Shown here piece after piece: positions 27,409 through 36,290 of a stretch of DNA of 64,000 bases (positions are counted from its first letter, which is position 1; each line of letters starts with the position of its first letter). Origin of the DNA: Bacillus massilioanorexius. GTDB lineage: Bacteria; Bacillota; Bacilli; Bacillales; DSM-1321. The stretch covers positions 124,001 through 188,000 of the forward strand of contig NZ_CABKRX010000087.1 in NCBI RefSeq assembly GCF_902374955.1, given 5' to 3'. Under the pieces are notes generated by a model. That model was given only the letters and a program-made list of their open reading frames with translations. It did no database searches and was not told where the DNA came from. Made by a program: the position numbers and the translations under genes.

Positions 27409-29319
27409 ATGACAAACGAACATCAAAGTAACACTAATACATTTATATTGAAAATGAAACCTCATATTGAATTAATTGCTGCTATTTGCAGTGGTATTCT
27501 AATTTTAGCTGGATGGCTATTAGACAAATATGAGTATTCTACAGCTTCCGTAGTTATTTACATTCTTGCATTTATTATTGGAGGATATGCAAAAGCTAAG
27601 GAAGGGATCACTGAGACGATTCACTACAAACAGCTGAATGTTGAAATATTAATGATTTTAGCTGCTTTAGGATCTGCTATCATTGGGTATTGGACAGAAG
27701 GTGCTATATTAATTTTTATTTTTGCACTTAGTGGTGCTCTAGAAACATACACCATGAATAAAAGTCATAAAGAGATATCCGCTTTGATGGACTTACAACC
27801 AGAGGAAGCTACCGTTATTGATGATAATGGGAATGAAATGATAAAAGCAGTTGCTGACTTAAACATTGGGGATCATATATTAATTAAAGCTGGTGAGCGT
27901 GTCCCATCAGATGGAATGATCATAAAAGGTACGACTAACATTGATGAGGCAGCTATTACAGGTGAATCTATTCCTGTTGGTAAGAAAGTAAATGATGAAG
28001 TTTTCGCTGGTACAGTTAATTTAAGAGGAACAATTATTGTTCAATTAACAAAGCCACAAGAAGAAACTTTATTTCAAAAAATCATTTTATTGGTTCAGTC
28101 TGCTCAAAGTGAAAAGTCACCATCTCAGCAGTTCATTGAAAAATTTGAAGGTACTTATGTAAAGGTTGTATTAATAGCAGTAGCCTTAATGATGTTCCTC
28201 CCTCATTATTTATTAGATTGGAGTTGGAACGAGACTTTTTATCGTGCGATGGTATTACTTGTTGTAGCATCACCTTGCGCTTTAGCTGCATCCATTATGC
28301 CAGCAACTCTTTCAGCAATTTCAAATGGTGCTAGACACGGAATCTTATTTAAAGGCGGCGTCCACCTCGAAAATTTGGGTAATTTAAAAGCGATAGCGCT
28401 CGATAAAACGGGTACATTAACAAAAGGTAAGCCTGAAGTAACGGATGTGTTATTTAGAGATGACTGTACAAAGGAACAATTTTTACAGCATGTAGCATCT
28501 GTTGAAAAGTATTCAAATCACCCATTAGCTCAGTCAATTGTAAAATATGCTAGTGAGAATAGCTCATTGCCTCTGATTCATCCTGATTCCTCTGAGGATA
28601 TATCAGGCTTTGGAGCAACAGCTGTATTACACGGTCATGTGTGGAAGGTTGGAAAAGCAGATTTTGTAGGCAGAGAGGAAGCATATGAATTTCAAAATGG
28701 AATCGCTAGTAAATTAGCTTCCGAAGGAAAAACAACAGTATATGCAAGCGATGAAAAAGGAATCGTTGGATTAATAACGTTAAAAGATGTTGTCCGTCAA
28801 GAAACGGTTGATGCTATTGATCAATTGAAATCTGAAGGTGTGTATACTTTCATGTTGACTGGTGATAGTACACCTACCGCACAAGCTATAGCAAAAGAAA
28901 GCCATATTGATGGTTTCATTGCCGAATGCTTACCTGAAACAAAAGTAGAAGAAATTAAAAAGCTAGGAGAGAAATATGGTACAGTTGCTATGGTTGGTGA
29001 TGGGATTAATGATGCTCCTGCCCTTGCCACTGCATCGATTGGAATCGCGATGGGTGAAGGAACTGACGTAGCACTTGAAACAGCAGATGTTGTTTTAATG
29101 AAAAATAATTTAGCGCTAATCGCAGACGCTGTTGTATTATCACGAAGAATGAATAGAATAATTAAACAAAATGTTATCTTTTCCATTACAGTTATCATCT
29201 TGTTAATTTGCTCTAACTTTCTTCAAGTTTTAAACCTACCTTATGGAGTTATCGGTCACGAAGGTAGTACGATTCTAGTTATCTTAAATGGCTTGAGACT
29301 ACTAAGAACTAGAAAATAG
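27409..29319 (+). CDS. pfeT: P1B-4 type metal efflux ATPase (PfeT/ZosA-like)
   Basis: 636 residues, equal to B. subtilis PfeT (637). SPCALAAS at about 288 in helix 4-6, DKTGTLTKGKP at about 329 with the phosphorylated Asp, GDGINDAPAL at about 533, and GHEGSTILV at about 615, the HEGS/GT signature of subgroup P1B-4. There is no N-terminal metal-binding repeat. P1B-4 pumps export Fe(II), Co(II) or Zn(II). The Fur/PerR-type box upstream points to iron, which is inference. ACGGGAG precedes the ATG. The 26990-27408 gap holds only regulatory sequence. Confidence 0.9.
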   Translation: MTNEHQSNTNTFILKMKPHIELIAAICSGILILAGWLLDKYEYSTASVVIYILAFIIGGYAKAKEGITETIHYKQLNVEILMILAALGSAIIGYWTEGAILIFIFALSGALETYTMNKSHKEISALMDLQPEEATVIDDNGNEMIKAVADLNIGDHILIKAGERVPSDGMIIKGTTNIDEAAITGESIPVGKKVNDEVFAGTVNLRGTIIVQLTKPQEETLFQKIILLVQSAQSEKSPSQQFIEKFEGTYVKVVLIAVALMMFLPHYLLDWSWNETFYRAMVLLVVASPCALAASIMPATLSAISNGARHGILFKGGVHLENLGNLKAIALDKTGTLTKGKPEVTDVLFRDDCTKEQFLQHVASVEKYSNHPLAQSIVKYASENSSLPLIHPDSSEDISGFGATAVLHGHVWKVGKADFVGREEAYEFQNGIASKLASEGKTTVYASDEKGIVGLITLKDVVRQETVDAIDQLKSEGVYTFMLTGDSTPTAQAIAKESHIDGFIAECLPETKVEEIKKLGEKYGTVAMVGDGINDAPALATASIGIAMGEGTDVALETADVVLMKNNLALIADAVVLSRRMNRIIKQNVIFSITVIILLICSNFLQVLNLPYGVIGHEGSTILVILNGLRLLRTRK

Positions 29320-29504
29320 TTTTGACACCCTGTTTACAACTACGATCCAGATAGTAACGTAAAAGACCTCTACCATATTTAAAGATATATTAGATATAGG
29401 GGTAAGGATGGTAAGGAATGATATTCCTACTGTCCTTTTTTTATGTATATGTACAGATTAGTTATACATAGTAATTTAAGTTAATATATGATATTATATT
29501 ATTA

Positions 29505-29516
29505 GAACATTAGTTC
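29505..29516. promoter_or_regulatory. GAAC-N4-GTTC palindrome, possible LexA-type box
   Basis: AGAACATTAGTTCT is a 14-base inverted repeat fitting the GAAC-N4-GTTC core of the Bacillus SOS box, though the central four bases do not follow RNRY. It overlaps the AT-rich promoter zone of tnpA. A second core, GAACGATAGTTC, is at 29574-29585. Confidence 0.35.
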
Positions 29517-29538
29517 TATATTGAATATTGTTTCTTTA

Positions 29539-29594
29539 GGGGACATAGCCTCGGTCCGAGGTAGGACACCGCAGAACGATAGTTCGAGGACCTT
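29539..29594 (+). ncRNA. structured leader: GGAC repeats alternating with hairpins
   Basis: Order: GGACATAG, hairpin CCTCGG-T-CCGAGG, TAGGACACCGCA, hairpin GAAC-GATA-GTTC, GAGGACC. It is the most GC-rich stretch of the intergenic region and lies 44 bases before the tnpA start. It could be an RNA leader or a set of recombinase arm sites at the element end. I do not recognise it as a known riboswitch. Confidence 0.4.
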
Positions 29595-29637
29595 ATCTAA
29601 AAATAAATGCTTAGCTTAGTAAAAGGGTGTGATCTAT

Positions 29638-30882
29638 ATGTCTAAGATACAACAAACACCAATAGATAAATGGCGTGCAAAGATATCTATTAGGAAAGCA
29701 ATAACAGACAACGGGATTATGTATTATTTAATGGATGAAGACCTTAACTTCATACCATTGGTAAAAGACTACCTCAATATGATACAAGCAGGAGCTGTGC
29801 AAGAAGTATCTCCTAATACAGTTAAAACATACTGTTATCATCTATGGTACTTCATTGTATTTTTAAAAATTAAGCGATTAGACATTTTGGATTTAGATGG
29901 GAGACCGCAGATATTAACAGACTTTAAACTATGGCTTAAGAATCCTTATAGATTTTATGAGAATGTAGAATCGTTTAATTTTGAATTTGAAGAAGAGGAT
30001 GAGTATGAGGATAATAACATCAAAACTACAACTGTCAACGCAATAATCGATAGGGTAAGTTCGTTATTTTTATGGCTTAAAGCTAGTGGAAAAATAAACG
30101 ATAATCCTGTTGTTTATCGCAGTGTTATGCGAACAAGTGCGATGAAAGATAAAGATATGTTAGCTCACACTCGAAAAAGTCGGACTGTTATGAAAAATAT
30201 TCTTAAATCTAAGGTCCCTCAGGAAATACCTAAAACGATAAATCAAAAAGATTTCAAGAAGTTCTTGGATTCGGTCAATCTCTTGCGAGATAAGATTATC
30301 CTCCTTGTTCTAAAAGAAGGTGGTTTAAGGTCAGGAGAACTATTGGGTATCAAGCTTGAAGACATTGACTATGGAGAACAAGGTATTTGGGTACGCTTTA
30401 GACCTGACAATGAAAATAATTCAAGAGCAAAAGCTGGTTATGGTAGAGATCGATTTGTCCATCTCCCAACTGATCTTATGGTATTGATAGATAGATATAT
30501 TAGCAGCGATTGGGTAAACAGTGACCCGGATAATGATTTCTTGTTTGTCGTAGTTAACAGTAACAGACCGCAGGAAAACGGAAAGCCGATGAAGAAATCT
30601 ACGCTTTCTTCTACCGTTCGTAATTACAGCAAAAAAACAGGAATTCGTTTGAATACTCATAAATTGAGACACACACACGTTACTGAATTAGCAAAAGAAT
30701 ATATCAATAAAGGTGAACCTATCAATTGGAAGTACATTCAAGAAAGAATAGGACACAAAGATGTGACGACTACAATGCAAATATACGCTCATTTAAACGC
30801 AGAAGACCATAAAAAAGAATACAACCGAATGAACGACTATAAAGAAGAAAAGCGTAAGGAGAGAGAGAATGCCGAAAAGTAA
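29638..30882 (+). CDS. tnpA: Tn554-type tyrosine recombinase TnpA
   Basis: 414 residues from the ATG at 29638 (AAAGGG 10 bases upstream; a GTG at 29629 is too close to it). N-terminal SAM-like core-binding domain, then the catalytic domain with Arg in EGGLRSGELLG (about 238), HKLRHTHV (about 342) and GHKDVTTTMQIYAH with the Tyr nucleophile (about 380). It overlaps tnpB by 14 bases. Works with TnpB and TnpC for site-specific transposition of Tn554-family elements. Family is inferred from the trio and their sizes. Confidence 0.85.
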   Translation: MSKIQQTPIDKWRAKISIRKAITDNGIMYYLMDEDLNFIPLVKDYLNMIQAGAVQEVSPNTVKTYCYHLWYFIVFLKIKRLDILDLDGRPQILTDFKLWLKNPYRFYENVESFNFEFEEEDEYEDNNIKTTTVNAIIDRVSSLFLWLKASGKINDNPVVYRSVMRTSAMKDKDMLAHTRKSRTVMKNILKSKVPQEIPKTINQKDFKKFLDSVNLLRDKIILLVLKEGGLRSGELLGIKLEDIDYGEQGIWVRFRPDNENNSRAKAGYGRDRFVHLPTDLMVLIDRYISSDWVNSDPDNDFLFVVVNSNRPQENGKPMKKSTLSSTVRNYSKKTGIRLNTHKLRHTHVTELAKEYINKGEPINWKYIQERIGHKDVTTTMQIYAHLNAEDHKKEYNRMNDYKEEKRKERENAEK

Positions 30883-32749
30883 TGCAGCTAAAGTTGATCA
30901 AACGAATATAGAGAATCTAAAGAGCAAGGCAACCGTCACTCCCTTCCCAGTTGACGTTGTAGATACCTCTTGGATGACAAAGGCCCAAAAGAGATACTTT
31001 GAAGTGCTGAAACAGCCTGAGAATCGAGATAAAAAGTATGATGAATTGCCTGCCTTAGCAGGATACAAATCCTCTGCTACTTGGTATAAAGCAATCAAAG
31101 ACGAACGATTTATTCAATTACTTGAAAATATGGGCGTTCAAGTAAAACACATTGAAGATGCCTACCCTACCCACTACGAGGTTGAGTATATCAAGAATCC
31201 TAAAGAACGAGAAGAATATCTCACTAGAGATGTTTGGGATATGAGAAGATTGTTTAAAGATTATCCAAAGCATATTTCGCCTAATTATTTTATTGTTAAT
31301 TTTACGAAAATAGAGAATGTTCACCTACGCCAAGTAATAAAGAGGTATTTTATAAATATGCTTGGAAACCTGAGTGCCAGAACATTCCAGGGTAGGTTAG
31401 ACTACTTGTCTTCTTTTTTTAAAAGATTACACGAAAAGTTCCCAAATCTTAAATCTCTTAAAGAGTTAGATAGACAAAATCACATTGAAAAAGTGTTGCC
31501 GGATATATACGAATTATCTAATCATCAAGCGATTCAGATTATATCAGCAACCCGTTCAATGCTTCAGTATATGTATGCTAACAAATGGCCCGATGGACCC
31601 AAAACAGATGCTTTATTGATTAGTTACGATTCACCTAAAAAAGAAGAGACATTACCAAGGCCCATTCCTCCTCATATTAAGGTGCAATTGGATGATTACT
31701 TAGAAAATACGATTATCCCCTTATTAGAAGATGGAGAGGATACACCAATCATACCGCCAACCTATTGGGACTTAATATTAATTTTAAGGAACACAGGAAG
31801 ACGGTTTGAAGATATGGCTCACTTGATTGCAGATGGCAGTGATATCGATTGTTTAAGATACGACTTGGATGGTGATCCGCAACTTTATGTTGACCATCGA
31901 ATCGCAAAAATACCAAAAGATATCATTGTCCCCTGTGCTCATATGAAAGACTCGGAAGGTAGAAATATTGTCGAAAGAGCTATTTTGCGTCAGAAGGAAC
32001 GAGTTAAATACTTGCCCTCTACTAAATCGGATAAACAAAAATATCTTTTCAGAAATATTGTTGGCTATGATAAAGATAATAAGCCGATTACAGAGACAGT
32101 AAAATACAAAAAGTTTATTAACAGAATTTTACCCAAAGTAAGTGCTCAAATTCCGTTAGCAAACTTTGGAGCTGAATCTGGAGATATTTATAAGATAACA
32201 GCTCATCAGTTCAGACATACAGTAGCAACCGAAATGATCGATGCCGGAGTGGATATTTATGCAGTGAAGAACTTTTTAGGGCACTCATCGGTCGCAATGA
32301 CTGAAAAGTATATTAAGGTCTACCAACAACGCTTAAAGAAAGAGTTTAAAGAAAAACTTCTTAAATCTGATGCGAAAGCAATCAAAGATAACCTTCCGGA
32401 GCAAGAAGAAATATTCGGTGATAATAAATGGGTTAAAAATACGATTATCGCCATCTTTGATCAAGGTGATGGGTGTTGTGAGCATCCATATAAAATGCCC
32501 TCCTGCCCTCATCAGGTGGCTTGTAAAACCTGCATTAAGAAAAAGATACTACCAAGGCATAAAAACGCTGTAAAAGACACGATAGATGCCTTTTCAACGC
32601 ATTTAAACCAAGCTAAACAAATCGGACTCTCTGAAAAGATAGAGGAGTTTCAAAAAGTGGTTGATTTTTATGAAACTGCTTTAGAAATCATTGAAAAAGG
32701 CGAGACATTCGATGCGGCCAAACATTTTTATACGGGTGGTGTTCACTAA
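30869..32749 (+). CDS. tnpB: Tn554-type tyrosine recombinase TnpB
   Basis: 626 residues, as in Tn554 TnpB (630). Catalytic residues: Arg in RNTGRRFEDMA (about 310), HQFRHTVATEM (about 446) and GHSSVAMTEKYIK with the Tyr (about 475). The C-terminal part has a Cys/His cluster (GCCEHPYKMPSCPHQVACKTCIKKK, about 537) like a zinc finger. Preceded by AAGGAGAG within tnpA. The last base of its stop is shared with the tnpC start. Looks intact and active. Confidence 0.87.
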   Translation: MPKSNAAKVDQTNIENLKSKATVTPFPVDVVDTSWMTKAQKRYFEVLKQPENRDKKYDELPALAGYKSSATWYKAIKDERFIQLLENMGVQVKHIEDAYPTHYEVEYIKNPKEREEYLTRDVWDMRRLFKDYPKHISPNYFIVNFTKIENVHLRQVIKRYFINMLGNLSARTFQGRLDYLSSFFKRLHEKFPNLKSLKELDRQNHIEKVLPDIYELSNHQAIQIISATRSMLQYMYANKWPDGPKTDALLISYDSPKKEETLPRPIPPHIKVQLDDYLENTIIPLLEDGEDTPIIPPTYWDLILILRNTGRRFEDMAHLIADGSDIDCLRYDLDGDPQLYVDHRIAKIPKDIIVPCAHMKDSEGRNIVERAILRQKERVKYLPSTKSDKQKYLFRNIVGYDKDNKPITETVKYKKFINRILPKVSAQIPLANFGAESGDIYKITAHQFRHTVATEMIDAGVDIYAVKNFLGHSSVAMTEKYIKVYQQRLKKEFKEKLLKSDAKAIKDNLPEQEEIFGDNKWVKNTIIAIFDQGDGCCEHPYKMPSCPHQVACKTCIKKKILPRHKNAVKDTIDAFSTHLNQAKQIGLSEKIEEFQKVVDFYETALEIIEKGETFDAAKHFYTGGVH

Positions 32750-33192
32750 TGGCTAACTTGAATCCGAACACAGCGAAAATGGTTGAAGCAAAGAAACAAG
32801 AAAGTGAATTGAAAAAACAAGCTGTTTTAGCAGCCTTAAAGGAGCTAACGCTCCTTGATGACCCCGTAAACAATCCTGTTTCTAAGGCTGAAATATGCCG
32901 TAAAGCCGGGGTGAGTAAAACATTCTTATACTCTTATCGGGAAGAACTTATAAAGCCGATTGACGAAGCAATTAAGAAACAAAATCAAAAGTTAAAAGTT
33001 ATCACTAAAAAACAGACTTTCAGTGAAAGTTCAAAAGACAAACTCATTGAATCACTAAAACGAAGATTAGTTGCATTAGAAGCAGAAAACAAAAAACTAA
33101 AAAAAGATAATGCTATCTTACTTGGAAAACTTGCAAATGATAGATTTAGAAACGAACAAATCAATATATCGGACGATGAATTTCCATTCTAA
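32749..33192 (+). CDS. tnpC: Tn554-type accessory protein TnpC (DUF6262-like)
   Basis: 147 residues. Helix-turn-helix-like VSKAEICRKAGVSKTFLYSYRE at about 44, then a long coiled coil (LKRRLVALEAENKKLKKDNAILLGKL). In Tn554 TnpC affects orientation and frequency of transposition. Start ATG overlaps the tnpB stop (TAATG). It ends before a strong terminator, so the three genes are one operon. Confidence 0.83.
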   Translation: MANLNPNTAKMVEAKKQESELKKQAVLAALKELTLLDDPVNNPVSKAEICRKAGVSKTFLYSYREELIKPIDEAIKKQNQKLKVITKKQTFSESSKDKLIESLKRRLVALEAENKKLKKDNAILLGKLANDRFRNEQINISDDEFPF

Positions 33193-33235
33193 TAAAAAGG
33201 TTCTGTTCGTATATATTGTCGTTAATAACTCAATA

Positions 33236-33266
33236 AAAAAGAGGCAACTTTCACTGCCTCTTTTGT
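33236..33266 (+). terminator. terminator of tnpABC
   Basis: AAAAGAGGCA / TGCCTCTTTT around ACTTTCAC. Confidence 0.8.
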
Positions 33267-33300
33267 TCAACTAACGCACCCGTTTGTTTAAGTGTATTTA
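33267..33300. repeat. short intergenic repeat, first copy
   Basis: CAACTAACGCACCCGTTTGT. A related stretch, CACTAACCTGCACCGTTTGT, occurs at 34329-34348 next to an inverted repeat CCAATAAGGA / TCCTTATTGG (34347-34386). They bracket the CPBP gene. They resemble intergenic repeats seen in the B. cereus group; judged by eye. Confidence 0.35.
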
Positions 33301-33327
33301 TTCACAAATTTAATTTAGTTTATTAAT

Positions 33328-33361
33328 AAAAAAGTGATTCCTTATTATGAAGAATCACTCC
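33328..33361 (-). terminator. terminator downstream of the CPBP gene
   Basis: AGTGATTC(TT) / GGAATCACT stem, followed on the minus strand by TTTTTTATT. It is 57 bases after the alternative, frameshift-restored end of the CPBP gene (33418), not after 33537, which supports the longer original frame. Confidence 0.7.
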
Positions 33362-33536
33362 CTTTATATTACTGATTAGCTATTCATATTCCTCGTGCAC
33401 GACTATTTAAACCCTTTTCAATATAATCTAAAAGAATAAATTGCACCGACTAATAATACAATCCCTTGAAGTAGGATAAAGAACTGACGGGAATAAGGGT
33501 CATCAGATAATCCAAACAAAAGATTTTGAAGATAAA

Positions 33537-34187
33537 TTACGATACATTTCCTATATTTTTTATACCCTTTTTGGAGTAATAGACTGAAAGTAAATTAAAC
33601 TCTATATGTAAAAATAGAGAAAAAACAATTGATAGTGAATAATCTGCAATCATACCAAATATGATTCCCCCAAAAAATGCGAACAGCATAAATTTTATGC
33701 TAGTCTGATTAAAACTGTAATATTGCAAGTGAGCTATAGCGAATAAAAAGGAAGATATTAGGATGGGTACCGTAACGGGTATGTTTAATATTTCAAAATA
33801 AGAGTATTTTGGGAATGAATTATTAAGAATTGGTATAATCATTCCTCTGAAAATTATTTCTTCAAAAACAGGATACATAATTATAAAGTTTAAGATATTC
33901 TTTTTCCCACTTGGCTTATATCCTGAGTATTGCGAAATGAAAACAATCGTTATCGTGGCAATCAAGAATAAGAGAAAAATTGGTTTGTAGTGAATAGGAA
34001 AACGAAAAACGTAATTATCTTCATAAAAATAAATAATTAATGTCAGAAATGTTCCCCATAAATAAAAAATCTCATTTTCTATTTTTTGGTACAACGTTCT
34101 TCTAATAATAATTCTAACTGTAATATGAACAATTTTATATGAAAAAGCCAATAAAACAGCAAGTACCAAAGCAATAAGGTAGCTCAT
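33537..34187 (-). CDS. CPBP family intramembrane glutamic protease, probably C-terminally frameshifted
   Basis: 216 residues, six or so membrane helices. EEIIFRG at about 114 (EExxxR), FAIAHLQ at about 151 and HIEFN at about 194 are the three CPBP motifs, so the active site is complete. Around residue 205 a run of five A (codons for SKKG) may have lost one A: the next frame continues YKKYRKCIVIYLQNLLFG through a further hydrophobic helix to a stop at 33418. CPBP proteases process prenylated proteins or peptides and often give bacteriocin immunity. No peptide gene is obvious beside it. Confidence 0.8.
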   Translation of the reverse strand: MSYLIALVLAVLLAFSYKIVHITVRIIIRRTLYQKIENEIFYLWGTFLTLIIYFYEDNYVFRFPIHYKPIFLLFLIATITIVFISQYSGYKPSGKKNILNFIIMYPVFEEIIFRGMIIPILNNSFPKYSYFEILNIPVTVPILISSFLFAIAHLQYYSFNQTSIKFMLFAFFGGIIFGMIADYSLSIVFSLFLHIEFNLLSVYYSKKGIKNIGNVS

Positions 34188-34415
34188 ATTGATTTATCAC
34201 CCCATTTCAATATTTCATTTATTCGAGAAATAATTTCTGATTCTTCAATACATAGTTCGTTAATTTTAATAAAAAATTATAGTGTTTATCCTAATAATTC
34301 TATGACAAACACTTCTATTCCTTCTTTCACTAACCTGCACCGTTTGTCCAATAAGGACATCAATATAAAAGCGTCAATCCTTATTGGATCAACGCCCCAG
34401 TTAGCTCTATAAGAA

Positions 34416-34604
34416 CTAAATATACTTTGCACTAATTACGAAGTAGATTGCACAAGATATGATAATGAAAATAGCGAAGAAGATTAACTTTTGGATATTT
34501 GTCCATCCTTTCATCCAGCCCCATCTTTTTCTATCTTTATCGAACATAAAGACATCAACAATCACTACTAAAATAATAATAATTAGAGTTGCTAATAGCC
34601 CCAC
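34416..34604 (-). CDS. small two-helix membrane protein
   Basis: 62 residues: hydrophobic helix (LLATLIIIILVVIVDVFMF), a charged Trp-rich loop (DKDRKRWGWMKGW) and a second helix. No family recognised. The ATG is preceded by GAGGATG. Could belong to the accessory region right of the recombinases. Confidence 0.6.
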   Translation of the reverse strand: MGLLATLIIIILVVIVDVFMFDKDRKRWGWMKGWTNIQKLIFFAIFIIISCAIYFVISAKYI

Positions 34605-34723
34605 AAAAACACATCCTCATAGAATATTTTTCCTTATTTTAACATATTTCTTATTGAACTATCCTGCTTCGTTAGTGGAAGAAGTATATTTGAAAAAGTA
34701 ACAATATCTATGAACAGATCCAT

Positions 34724-34778
34724 AAAAAAGAGCCTGTATCTTAGATTACTAAGTAATAAAAGATATAGGCTCTTTTTA
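34724..34778. terminator. bidirectional terminator
   Basis: AAAAGAGCCTGTATCTT pairs with AAGATATAGGCTCTTTT between genes. Confidence 0.75.
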
Positions 34779-34837
34779 TCAAGCCCTCACGGGCTCAATA
34801 TATATTTAAGAATATTGGAGGTCTTTTTTATGTAAGG

Positions 34838-35323
34838 TTATTGTGTCGCAAAACCAAGTATTTCTTGATAAAGATGATTCCACTCATGATGATATAAGGA
34901 CACATCTATAGGATTAATAAGCATACGCTGATGAGATTCATATTTAGCCTCGAATGGGTGAAGGAATTTTATATTCTTTTTATAGAATGCTTGAATTCCA
35001 ATTTTAGGATAACAACCATTGGTATTCCACAATTGATTTTCACTATGGTCAACAATGATATATCCCAATAATTCACTATCACCTTCTACATATGATTCTT
35101 CGAATACTTCCCTAGTTAAGCAATCTTCTGGCGTTTCATTTTTTTCAATATGGCCTCCTGGTAAATCCCAACCTCTATGCTTTACATCCACTAACAGTAG
35201 TTGCTTATTGTAAAAACACAGTCCGTGTACACTTGTGATACGAAAGTTTTGAGGAAGGTGTTTACTCTTTTTCCAGGTCAATTTAATCTTTGCTTCGTTC
35301 CAATTTACATATATTGTCGTCAA
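34838..35323 (-). CDS. NUDIX hydrolase
   Basis: 161 residues from the TTG at 35323, 7 bases after AAGGAGG; a GTG at 35329 overlaps that site. NUDIX box GGHIEKNETPEDCLTREVFEES at about 61 fits GX5EX7REUXEEXGU with Ser/Tyr at the last positions. The C-terminal KYESHQRMLINP segment matches a Bacillus subgroup. Substrate unknown (nucleoside diphosphate-X compound). Confidence 0.88.
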   Translation of the reverse strand: MTTIYVNWNEAKIKLTWKKSKHLPQNFRITSVHGLCFYNKQLLLVDVKHRGWDLPGGHIEKNETPEDCLTREVFEESYVEGDSELLGYIIVDHSENQLWNTNGCYPKIGIQAFYKKNIKFLHPFEAKYESHQRMLINPIDVSLYHHEWNHLYQEILGFATQ

Positions 35324-35484
35324 TGACACCCCTCCTTGATTATATGAATCTTTTCTTTTGATGTTTTCATTATGATAAGTGAAAAAACATCAATTTCTTA
35401 ATATAATATGTAAAATCTAATAAATACCGCTTTTTATTATCTATAAAAATAAAGGTGGTTTTCGTAAACTTTTCTGTCATAAAA

Positions 35485-35590
35485 AAGGAGTTGAGTACAG
35501 GCTGTGATTTTCGCTATTAAAACTCTTTTTCCACAAGACACGCCCAGAATCTTCTGGCGAAATCACCTGTCTCTCCGTTTTAGCTGGAAT
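35485..35590. repeat. degenerate Bacillus-type intergenic palindromic element E
   Basis: ACAGGCTGTGATTTTCGC on the left is roughly complementary to GCGAAATCACCTGTC on the right, with a CACGCCC...CTTCTGGCG core. It fills most of the 35330-35685 gap, which has no gene. Confidence 0.45.
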
Positions 35591-35654
35591 CTTTCTTCTT
35601 GTTCCCCCATGAACCTTTATATATTGATATTATTCACAATTTTTTAAGAAGCTA

Positions 35655-35687
35655 AAAAAAGAGAATCCGATACTGGATTCTCTTTTT
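35655..35687 (-). terminator. terminator of the glutaredoxin-like gene
   Basis: AAAGAGAATCC / GGATTCTCTTT stem, AAAAAAAG on the left (T-run on the minus strand). Confidence 0.8.
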
Positions 35688-35919
35688 AATCATTTATCGC
35701 ATTCATTATAGCATCTGGCTTATACCCTACTACCCATTTTCCATTGACTTCTGTTTGAGGTATTCCCATTTGGCCAGATGACATAATTAGCTTCTGTACG
35801 ATATCTGGTTTTTCATCAACATTTATCTCTTTAAATTCAATGTTTTGATCACGCAAAAAATTTTTCAATATGACACAATACACACACTTATTAGATGAAT
35901 ACACCGTTACATCATTCAA
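35686..35919 (-). CDS. glutaredoxin/NrdH-like thiol-disulfide protein
   Basis: 77 residues, TTG start with AGGAGG 7 bases upstream. Thioredoxin fold with CVYC redox motif at about 12, a GIPQTEV cis-Pro segment at about 52 and GYKPDAI at about 66. Probably an intracellular dithiol reductant. Single gene with terminator. The 35920-36290 region upstream holds only AT-rich DNA with a TACCTATATGGGTATA near-palindrome at 35987-36002. Confidence 0.85.
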   Translation of the reverse strand: MNDVTVYSSNKCVYCVILKNFLRDQNIEFKEINVDEKPDIVQKLIMSSGQMGIPQTEVNGKWVVGYKPDAIMNAIND

Positions 35920-36290
35920 ACTCTCTCCTCCTTCTCCTCTTTAGATCATTTAAAGAAAATATCCGATTTGTGACGAATTCACTTTATACCTATATGGGTA
36001 TATTAATATAATAAAAATAATCCGTCAAAAAATCTGTTTTTCTACATTCATATCGAATTTTTTGAATTACTTAAGTGAAAAGAGCATATGTATGAATACC
36101 TATTTATCATGTAAATACCTAATCAAACACATTTCACGACATACTTTTATCCTAAATTACTTATCATTCATTATTTAATTCTTATGCTTATTTTACTATT
36201 TTCCCTTACCTCTCTTTAATAAAAAAATATCCCCATGATAAAATTGTAACAATTGGAAATATTTGATTTATATTAAAGAGGTGTTAAAGT

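Larger units (their letters stand above)
29320..29637 (+). other. leader/end region of the recombinase operon
   Basis: No gene. It holds an imperfect GGTAAGGA...TCCTACTGTCC hairpin with a T-run (29405-29443) that may end the ATPase transcript, a TATATT/TATAAT-like AT tract, then two GAAC-N4-GTTC palindromes and the GGAC-repeat leader described separately. The left end of the mobile element probably lies here. Confidence 0.5.

Noticed and set aside
34190..34290. small minus-strand frame ending in EEILKWGDKSI-like sequence before the CPBP gene
   Set aside because: About 30 codons ending at the CPBP start, but no start codon or ribosome site; at most a remnant.
33211..35320. Shared 12-mer ATATATTGTCGT as element end repeats
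   Set aside because: One copy is inside the start of an apparently intact NUDIX gene; a 12-base AT-rich match is not enough to mark a transposon border.
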